Below, in pieces: positions 1 to 6,348 of a stretch of DNA of 6,348 nt. The stretch comes from Clostridia bacterium (GTDB taxonomy: Bacteria > Bacillota > Clostridia > Christensenellales > Borkfalkiaceae): assembly GCA_017620875.1 (NCBI GenBank), contig JAGAUH010000053.1, forward strand, positions 1-6,348, read 5' to 3'. Position numbers and translations under genes: made by a program. The notes below the pieces were generated by a model, which saw only the letters and a list, made by a program, of their open reading frames with translations, made no database searches and was not told the DNA's origin. How positions within the stretch are numbered: the stretch's first letter is position 1; each line of letters starts with the position of its first letter.

Positions 1-79
1 CCTAGTGCGTCAAAGTACGACTAAAAGTCAGTAATTTAACAAAGTAAAATTACAAGACCTAGCAGTCGACTTTTTAAAA

Positions 80-190
80 TCCCAAAAAATTTTTTACAAG
101 TGGTTGTAAAAATTTTATTTGGGAACCCTAAATTTATCCCAAAAAACTTTTATTATGTAAAACTTTTTCGGGAACTCTATATCGTTTATA
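80..190. repeat. Two imperfect tandem hairpin units
   Basis: Two adjacent units share the 10-mer TCCCAAAAAA at their left side (80-89 and 137-146). They also share a right side of the form GGGAAC(C/T)CTA followed by AT-rich sequence ending in TTTAT (121-136 and 170-189). Each folds on itself. Unit 1 pairs 80-99 with 104-124 around the loop GTGG, about 19 pairs with one bulge. Unit 2 pairs 137-145 with 164-173, nine pairs with one A/C mismatch. Unit 2 looks like a shortened copy of unit 1, with the middle of the hairpin reduced. No coding frame runs through the region. The function is unknown: it could be a degenerate repeat family, a miniature element, or a structured 3' UTR of the gene to the left. 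Confidence 0.6.
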
Positions 191-266
191 GAAAGTTTAA
201 AACCTTTCATTATTTAGGTTAGTTTAATAACTAGAAAATTTAAAATTTCTCATTTTAAAATTTGAT

Positions 267-303
267 AAAGACGCTAGTGTTTTATTAGTGTCTTTTTGTT
301 TTT
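267..303 (+). terminator. Intrinsic terminator of a gene left of the window
   Basis: A 12-bp stem pairs 267-278 with 284-295 around a 5-base loop, with two G-U wobbles. The T-rich tract TTTTTGTTTTT follows at 293-303. Orientation fits rightward transcription. The gene it ends is not in this window; nothing in 1-266 looks like more than a few codons of coding sequence. Confidence 0.75.
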
Positions 304-364
304 ACAACTATCCAATTTTGCTCGTGTGTTTTTGGGGTGGGTAAAAACAAATTAATAACGTTTT

Positions 365-392
365 AGCCACTTGCCTTCGGTAGGTGGCTTTA
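365..392 (+). terminator. Second hairpin, weak terminator
   Basis: Positions 365-374 pair with 380-389 (AGCCAC on the left, GTGGCT on the right; two G-U wobbles inside). The loop is CTTCG, or three bases if C375 pairs with G379. The stem is far more GC-rich than its surroundings, but only TTTAGTAT follows, a poor T-tract. It may back up the terminator at 267-303. It lies just upstream of the response-regulator promoter, outside the predicted transcript. Confidence 0.45.
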
Positions 393-417
393 GTATAAAT
401 TTTACAAAAATTTTATT
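390..417 (+). promoter_or_regulatory. Candidate PhoP-box array before the response regulator
   Basis: Three hexamers lie exactly 11 bp apart: TTAGTA (390-395), TTTACA (401-406) and TTTATT (412-417). The PhoP box known from Bacillus is a direct repeat of TT(A/T/C)ACA-like hexamers with about 5-bp gaps, hence 11-bp periodicity. The middle copy is perfect; the outer copies match 4 to 5 of 6 bases. The array sits just upstream of and overlapping the -35 position, where an OmpR-family activator would bind. The sequence is AT-rich, so chance matches are a real possibility. Confidence 0.4.
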
Positions 418-444
418 GTTTAATAAGCGTGAGTATGGTATAAT
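416..444 (+). promoter_or_regulatory. Promoter of the phoP-phoR operon
   Basis: A perfect -10 TATAAT lies at 439-444, preceded by an extended -10 TGG at 436-438. With 17-bp spacing the -35 region is TTGTTT (416-421), matching TTGACA only in the TTG. A good extended -10 with a weak -35 fits a sigma-A promoter helped by an activator. Transcription would start near 451, giving a leader of about 24 nt. Confidence 0.6.
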
Positions 445-474
445 TAAAAAGTAGATACTAATTAAGGAGTTTAT

Positions 475-1146
475 ATGATTTATTGTGTAGAAGATGATGC
501 AGGCATAAGAAATATGATGCTTTACACCTTAAATTCGGCGGGGTTACAAGCAAAAGGGTTTTCGGATAGCAACGCCTTTTGGCAAGAAATGCAAAACGAA
601 TTGCCGGACCTAATTTTGCTAGATTTAATGTTGCCCGGTGGGGACGACGGACTAACCATTTTAAACAAATTAAAACAAAAACCGTCTACCGAAAATATCC
701 CCGTGATAATTGCAACTGCAAAGGGCGAAGAATACGATAGGGTTATCGGACTAGATAGCGGCGCGGACGACTATTTGTGCAAACCTTTTGGTATGATGGA
801 AATGGTTTCTAGGGTAAAAGCCGTTTTAAGAAGAACTAAAAAATCTAGCACTAGTATACTTTGCTATAACGACCTTACTTTAAACGACGAAAGGCACGAA
901 GTTACCGCTTGCGGAAAAATTGTAGAACTAACCTTAAAAGAATACGAAATACTTAGGCTTTTTATGGAAAATATTGGTCAAGCATTTTCTAGAGATAAAA
1001 TATTATCTTACATTTGGGGTGTGGATTTTTTTGGCGAAACGAGAACGGTAGACGTGCATATCGGCACTTTAAGAACGAAAATTGGCAAGTGCGGAGAATA
1101 TATACAAACCGTGCGTGGCATAGGCTATAAAATGGAGAAAAATTAA
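475..1146 (+). CDS. phoP: OmpR/PhoB-family response regulator, likely PhoP
   Basis: Cytoplasmic two-component response regulator, 223 residues, full length for the family. The N-terminal receiver domain (about 1-118) shows the acidic pocket E6-D7-D8, phospho-acceptor D50 in the LLDLMLP motif, switch residue T81 and conserved K103 in KPF. The C-terminal winged-helix DNA-binding domain (about 126-221) has the family pattern LTLKEYEILRL, then SRDKIL and VDVHIGTLRTKI, ending RGIGYKME. The start is supported by AAGGAG at 464-469, 5 nt before the ATG. Its stop overlaps the start of the histidine kinase by one base (TAATG), so the two are probably translationally coupled. The phosphate role is inferred from the PhoR-like partner and the phosphate transporter downstream; receiver plus winged helix alone would also fit other OmpR-family regulators. 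Candidate PhoP repeats in its own promoter suggest autoregulation. Confidence 0.9.
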   Translation: MIYCVEDDAGIRNMMLYTLNSAGLQAKGFSDSNAFWQEMQNELPDLILLDLMLPGGDDGLTILNKLKQKPSTENIPVIIATAKGEEYDRVIGLDSGADDYLCKPFGMMEMVSRVKAVLRRTKKSSTSILCYNDLTLNDERHEVTACGKIVELTLKEYEILRLFMENIGQAFSRDKILSYIWGVDFFGETRTVDVHIGTLRTKIGKCGEYIQTVRGIGYKMEKN

Positions 1147-2507
1147 TGAGAAAAAAAGTATATAAAATACTAATAATTTCCGTGATAATCGCCTTATCGG
1201 TGGCTTTTTTCTCTTGTGGAACGGCTTATTTTATACATAGAAAAGGGCAAATTGGGGCAGGTTATTCTTTTATTAATTTTTTGGGAGAAACCTTCCCTTT
1301 TTTAATTATTTACGGAGTTTTAATATTAGGTTTTGGCGTTTTTTATTTGCATTTATGCGATAGGCTTTTTAAACCTTTTAAAACAAAAATAGAGGGTTTA
1401 CAAGAAAAGTCTGAATACGAAGAATTAAATTCCTACGTGTCTAAAATAAACTCTACCTATCTTCAACTAAAATCTGCCGAGGCAGAAACTCAGCGTAGCA
1501 TAGACGAGTTAAAAACCATATCCGCTAGTATGAACCAAGGGTTAATTATACTCGATAACCAAGGAAAAATAACCCTTATAAACGGCTATGCCGAAAGTTT
1601 AATTGGTATGGATTTTGCAATGGTAAAGGGGCAACATTATTCTATTACCAAATATAATAAAACCATAACTTCTTTATTAAAAAGCGCTAGTTTTGGGCAG
1701 GTTGCCGAACGAATCGTAGAAGAAGAAAACGTTTCTTATAGGTTTAGTTTGCACCCAAGCAAAACCTACGGCGAAATAAAAGGTTACGTGTTACTTATTT
1801 TAGACGTAACCGACCAAGGCAAGTTAGAAGCACTTAGGCGAGAGTTTACGGCAAACGTCTCTCACGAATTAAAAACACCGCTACACTCTATATCAGGCGC
1901 GGCGGAACTACTTTGTAGCGGTATGGTTAAGCAAGAAGACGCTCCGCAATTTACAAACCAAATATATCAAGAAACCAAGCGTATGATGAGGCTTGTAGAA
2001 GATATTTTAAAACTAAGCAGTTTAGACGAAAACGCCGAAAATACTATTAGAGAAGATATCGACCTATTAGAAATAGCGTCTTCAACGATAAATCAACTAA
2101 AATTTGAAGCCGACAAAAAAAATATTAAACTAGAAGTGGTTGGCGAGAGTCTTATAGTTAGGTGTATTAAACGTTTAATATCCGCGGTTATATACAACCT
2201 TTGCGAAAACGCAATAAAATATAACAAAAGTGGTGGAAGCGTAAAAATTTCTTTAAAGAAAAAAGATAACAGGGCAGAAATAGTTATAAAAGATACGGGT
2301 ATTGGTATCCCACACGAACACCAAAGTCGTATTTTCGAAAGATTTTATAGGGTAGATAAATCTCACTCTAAAGAAGTTGGCGGTACGGGACTAGGGCTTA
2401 GCATAGTAAAACACGCAATAAAATTGCACAGTGGAGAGATAGGGGTTAAAAGCCAAGTGGGTAAAGGTACTACTTTTACGATAAAATTACCTATAAAAAA
2501 TGCATAA
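1146..2507 (+). CDS. phoR: PhoR-type sensor histidine kinase
   Basis: Membrane sensor kinase, 453 residues, cognate partner of the preceding regulator. Two transmembrane segments (about 8-30 and 50-70) enclose an outside loop of only about 20 residues. A linker with helical, charged sequence follows (about 78-122), then a PAS domain (about 123-220). The HisKA domain has the H-box VSHELKTP with phospho-accepting H240. The ATPase domain shows the N-box NLCENAIKY (351-359), G1 DTGIGIP (383-389), F-box FERFYR (397-402) and G2 GTGLGLSI (413-420), so it should be active. The start is supported by GGAG at 1134-1137, 8 nt upstream, and by the TAATG overlap. The short outer loop leaves no room for a periplasmic-type ligand domain, so sensing is probably in the membrane, by the PAS domain, or through partner proteins, as known for PhoR kinases. 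The PhoR name rests on architecture and neighbours. Confidence 0.9.
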   Translation: MRKKVYKILIISVIIALSVAFFSCGTAYFIHRKGQIGAGYSFINFLGETFPFLIIYGVLILGFGVFYLHLCDRLFKPFKTKIEGLQEKSEYEELNSYVSKINSTYLQLKSAEAETQRSIDELKTISASMNQGLIILDNQGKITLINGYAESLIGMDFAMVKGQHYSITKYNKTITSLLKSASFGQVAERIVEEENVSYRFSLHPSKTYGEIKGYVLLILDVTDQGKLEALRREFTANVSHELKTPLHSISGAAELLCSGMVKQEDAPQFTNQIYQETKRMMRLVEDILKLSSLDENAENTIREDIDLLEIASSTINQLKFEADKKNIKLEVVGESLIVRCIKRLISAVIYNLCENAIKYNKSGGSVKISLKKKDNRAEIVIKDTGIGIPHEHQSRIFERFYRVDKSHSKEVGGTGLGLSIVKHAIKLHSGEIGVKSQVGKGTTFTIKLPIKNA

Positions 2508-2508
2508 A

Positions 2509-2536
2509 TTTAAAGTTTTTGTAAAAATATTGTAAA
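2509..2536 (-). promoter_or_regulatory. Candidate PhoP-box array before the phosphate transporter
   Basis: On the minus strand two perfect TTTACA hexamers (2531-2536 and 2520-2525) are exactly 11 bp apart, and a third copy TTTAAA (2509-2514) keeps the same spacing. This is the arrangement of PhoP boxes in Bacillus, which can lie on either strand. The array is about 50 to 75 bp upstream of the expected transcription start of the Na+/phosphate cotransporter gene. It begins two bases after the stop codon of the kinase gene. An AT-rich background weakens the call, but two perfect hexamers in exact phase are better than the array before the regulator. Confidence 0.5.
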
Positions 2537-2571
2537 AAATATTTTACTTAGTAGTGTTGTTTTTGGTAAAA

Positions 2572-2577
2572 TATAAT
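2572..2577 (+). promoter_or_regulatory. -10 element of the phosphate transporter promoter
   Basis: A perfect TATAAT lies 18 bp before the centre of a palindrome and 72 bp before the start codon. No convincing -35 exists at 16-18 bp (2548-2554 reads TTAGTAG), which fits an activator-dependent promoter. The whole stretch is AT-rich and other -10-like strings occur at 2585-2595, so the exact start is uncertain. Confidence 0.4.
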
Positions 2578-2579
2578 TG

Positions 2580-2606
2580 TTGTTATATTATATATAACAA
2601 TTTTTT
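2580..2606 (+). terminator. AT-rich palindrome followed by T6
   Basis: A perfect 9-bp inverted repeat (2580-2588 with 2592-2600, arms TTGTTATAT and ATATAACAA, loop TAT) is followed directly by six T (2601-2606). The form is that of an intrinsic terminator, and it could end the phoP-phoR transcript. The stem has only one G-C pair, so it would be weak. It also covers the likely start site of the transporter promoter, so it may instead be an operator or a leader attenuator. Confidence 0.35.
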
Positions 2607-2648
2607 ACAAGAGAATATAAACAGAAATTTTACGTTTAGGAGAAATTT

Positions 2649-4361
2649 ATGAATTTTAATTCGGTAGGCAATATGTTTTTAACAAGCGCTACTAATCTTT
2701 CTACGTGGGATATGGTAATGATAGTATTTACTTTATTAACCGGTGTATGCGTATTTTTATTTGGTATGAAAGTTATGGGCGACGGGTTAGAGCGTAGAGC
2801 GGGCAACGCCTTAAAATCTGTTTTGGGCAGACTTACTTCTAACAAGTTTTTAGGCTTTTTAACGGGGTTTTTAGTTACGTGCGTAATACAAAGTAGTTCG
2901 GCTACTACCGTTATGGTTGTAGGCTTTGTAAACATTGGCGCAATGGGTTTAACTCAAGCGTTATTCGTTATATTAGGTAGCGCCGTTGGTACAACTATTA
3001 CCGCTTGGATAACTAGTATCCCTACGGTAGAAATTTTAACGGTTATTATGGCGCTTGGCGGAACCATTTGTATAATGTTCTTAAAAGGTGATAAAAACAA
3101 AGATATCGGCTTTATTTTATTAGGCTTTGCAGTTCTTATGACGGGACTAGAAGTTATGAGTGGCGCCGTATCCGATTTAAAACAACCCGGTGGTTTTGTA
3201 GAAAAAATGTTCCAAAGTTTCCAAAATCCTTTCTTAAGTTTTGGCGTTGGTACAATATTTACTGCAATATTACAATCTAGTTCTGCTAGTTCCGTTATTT
3301 TACAAGATTTATCGGCACAAGGTTTAATAACCTTTAAACAAGCAATACCAATTATATTCGGTTTAAACATTGGTACTACGATAACGGCGTTAATTGCTTG
3401 CGTTGGTGCAAATAAAAATGCAAAAAGAGCGGCGGTTGCTCACCTTATCATGAAGTCTTTTGGCGCGGTAATAGGCGTTGTTATCTTCTTTATAATAACC
3501 ATAACGGCAAAAGGAAAAATGGTAGACTTTTTAAATGCCAACCCAACCAAAGTGCAAATTGCAATTTGCCACACTTCGTTTAACGTTATAAACTCTGTAA
3601 TTTTATTCCCATTATGTGGTGTAATAGAAAAAATCGTTCGCTTATTAATTAAAGATAAAGACGAAGAACCACAAGAAAACGTTCTTTTAGACGAAAAACT
3701 TATGATTATGCCCGCCGTTGCTTTAGAAAGATGCAAAGTGCTTGCAATAGAACTTGGTAACTTAGCGGCAGAAACACTTAAAAAGAGTTTATCTTTATTA
3801 GAAGAATACGACGCGGATTTGGCAAAACAAATTAAAAAAGACGAAGATAAAACCGACATGTACGAAGATATTTTAGGTAAATATTTAGTTAAACTATCTA
3901 GTACGCAAATCGGCGAACAAGAAAGTTTAGAAGTTACTAAACTACTAAGGGCAATAAACGACTTTGAGCGTATGGGTGACCACGCGTTAAACGTTTTAGA
4001 AGCCGCAGAAGAATTAAAAGAAAAAGACTTGGCGTTTAGCGCTAGCGCGAAAGAAGAATTAAAAGTTATTACAAGGGCGTTAAAGACCATTTTAGATATG
4101 ACTATGCAAGCCTTTACTAACAACGACCTTGCTTTAGCAGAAGATATCGAACCGCTAGAAGAAGTTATTGATAGATTAAAAGAGCAAATGCGCGCAAGAC
4201 ACGTGGTTCGTATGCAACAACAAAAATGTTCTATCGAAGTCGGCTTTGTTTGGGTAGACTTATTAACTAGTTTAGAGCGTGTTTCCGACCATTGTAGTAA
4301 CATTGGTATAGGTATTATAGATAACTATCGTTCTAGGGTAAACTCTCACGAGTTTTTATAA
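2649..4361 (+). CDS. Na+/phosphate cotransporter with PhoU-like domain
   Basis: Inner-membrane sodium-coupled phosphate carrier of the NptA/YjbB family (PF02690), 570 residues. The membrane part (about 20-335) is an internal duplication. Each half carries the signature glutamine-triple-serine motif: QSSSA at 81-85 and again at 209-213, the second within AILQSSSASSVIL. Repeated GTTITA(W/L) motifs (114-119 and 242-247) mark the two halves again. The C-terminal part (about 350-565) is charged and helical and resembles PhoU, with ERMGDHALN and ERVSDHCSN motifs; in relatives it is thought to regulate or couple transport. AGGAG at 2638-2642, 6 nt upstream, supports the start. The gene has its own promoter region after phoR, with Pho-box-like repeats. 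The frame ends at TAA just after the sequence NSHEFL, but family members usually run about 25-30 residues further, and the same frame stays open after the stop (see 4362-4442). The transport core and PhoU-like region are intact, so function is likely retained. Confidence 0.93.
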   Translation: MNFNSVGNMFLTSATNLSTWDMVMIVFTLLTGVCVFLFGMKVMGDGLERRAGNALKSVLGRLTSNKFLGFLTGFLVTCVIQSSSATTVMVVGFVNIGAMGLTQALFVILGSAVGTTITAWITSIPTVEILTVIMALGGTICIMFLKGDKNKDIGFILLGFAVLMTGLEVMSGAVSDLKQPGGFVEKMFQSFQNPFLSFGVGTIFTAILQSSSASSVILQDLSAQGLITFKQAIPIIFGLNIGTTITALIACVGANKNAKRAAVAHLIMKSFGAVIGVVIFFIITITAKGKMVDFLNANPTKVQIAICHTSFNVINSVILFPLCGVIEKIVRLLIKDKDEEPQENVLLDEKLMIMPAVALERCKVLAIELGNLAAETLKKSLSLLEEYDADLAKQIKKDEDKTDMYEDILGKYLVKLSSTQIGEQESLEVTKLLRAINDFERMGDHALNVLEAAEELKEKDLAFSASAKEELKVITRALKTILDMTMQAFTNNDLALAEDIEPLEEVIDRLKEQMRARHVVRMQQQKCSIEVGFVWVDLLTSLERVSDHCSNIGIGIIDNYRSRVNSHEFL

Positions 4362-4442
4362 AACGTTAAGTTAGAAGAAAACTTTAAGGCTAAGTTTACA
4401 AAATATCTAGAAGAATATAAAATAACGGGCGATATCGGTTAA
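4362..4442 (+). pseudogene. In-frame 3' tail of the transporter gene beyond a TAA
   Basis: Directly after the TAA at 4359-4361 the same frame continues for 26 sense codons to TAA at 4440-4442. The encoded stretch begins NVKLEENFKAKFTKYL and goes on with EEYKI. It is lysine/glutamate-rich with regularly placed aromatic residues, like the C-terminal tails I recall for clostridial Na+/Pi cotransporters after their HE(Y/F)L motif. Codon choice resembles the upstream gene. The simplest reading is a recent nonsense change that removed the last 27 or so residues; a single-base change from AAA, CAA, GAA, TAT or TAC would give it. A sequencing error or low-level readthrough are alternatives. Confidence 0.6.
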
Positions 4443-4524
4443 GATATTATAATAGTCGTTTAAATTATAAAAATACTTCCCACGGAAATCCGTTGTGTTC
4501 TTAACGGAGAATTCGGGGCGGTAT

Positions 4525-4562
4525 GTACACGGAAGGCAATTTGCCTTCCGTGTACTGCTTTT

Positions 4563-4564
<2 letters not shown>
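4525..4564 (+). terminator. Strong intrinsic terminator pointing at the recombinase gene
   Basis: A near-perfect palindrome at 4525-4555 has 13-bp arms (GTACACGGAAGGC and its complement) around AATTT; the loop can close further to leave one unpaired base. T6 follows at 4559-4564 on the plus strand, overlapping the recombinase stop codon. On the minus strand no T-tract follows, so it acts mainly on rightward transcripts. It would stop transcription from the transporter gene before it runs antisense through the recombinase. The stem composition matches the element more than the host. Confidence 0.8.
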
Positions 4565-6344
<1,780 letters not shown>

Positions 6345-6348
6345 TCAC

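Noticed and set aside
1..24. Frame-1 codons ending in TAA, possibly the end of an upstream gene
   Set aside because: Seven codons give no basis for calling a gene.
301..306. Another TTTACA hexamer, as part of a Pho box
   Set aside because: It has no phased partner and sits in the T-tract of a terminator.
328..348. GTTTTT/AAAAAC inverted repeat around GGGGTGGG
   Set aside because: Only six A-T-rich pairs with a nine-base loop; too weak to call a structure, though the G-rich loop stands out in this AT-rich region.
365..389. A UUCG tetraloop hairpin
   Set aside because: The register that gives the long stem pairs C374 with G380, so the loop is CTTCG or a triloop and not a C(UUCG)G tetraloop.
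3440..4303. Long minus-strand open frame opposite the transporter gene (287 codons), and shorter ones at 2636-2935 and 2954-3370
   Set aside because: They lie antisense to a clear PF02690 gene, have no recognisable domain, and are low-complexity serine/isoleucine/lysine-rich products of the complementary codons.
4359..4361. Stop-codon reassignment of TAA to explain the open tail
   Set aside because: The regulator, kinase and recombinase genes all end in TAA at sensible positions, so TAA is a normal stop here.

Overview
The window reads as part of a low-GC Firmicutes chromosome, probably an anaerobic gut clostridium. This rests on AT-rich genes rich in AAA, GAA and TTA codons, strong AGGAG-type ribosome binding sites, gram-positive style PhoP/PhoR proteins, and a TndX/TnpX-type large serine recombinase. 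The species cannot be named from the sequence.

Layout. Positions 1-474 are non-coding. They hold two related tandem hairpin units (80-190), a good intrinsic terminator for a gene left of the window (267-303), a weaker terminator-like hairpin (365-392), and the promoter of the first gene. Positions 475-2507 are a two-gene operon with a 1-base overlap: an OmpR/PhoB-type response regulator and a PAS-containing PhoR-type histidine kinase. Positions 2508-2648 hold a candidate promoter with 11-bp-spaced TTTACA-like repeats and an AT-rich palindrome followed by T6. Positions 2649-4361 encode a Na+/phosphate cotransporter of the PF02690 family with its own PhoU-like C-terminal domain. Its frame stops at a TAA and then stays open for 26 more codons that look like the missing end of the protein. 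From about 4480 base composition rises sharply, and a leftward large serine recombinase gene (start chosen at 6230, stop at 4563) marks the end of a mobile element that runs off the right edge.

How it works together. The first three genes form a plausible phosphate-response cassette: sensor kinase, response regulator and a phosphate transporter. Repeats resembling PhoP boxes lie in front of both the regulator and the transporter, suggesting autoregulation and direct control of the transporter. The recombinase belongs to a separately acquired element that sits just behind the transporter gene. A strong terminator at the junction points toward the recombinase and should stop host transcripts from running antisense through it.

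No wholly new system can be claimed. The best leads are the in-frame TAA near the transporter end, the paired Pho-box-like arrays, the duplicated hairpin unit at 80-190, and the host/element junction near 4480.
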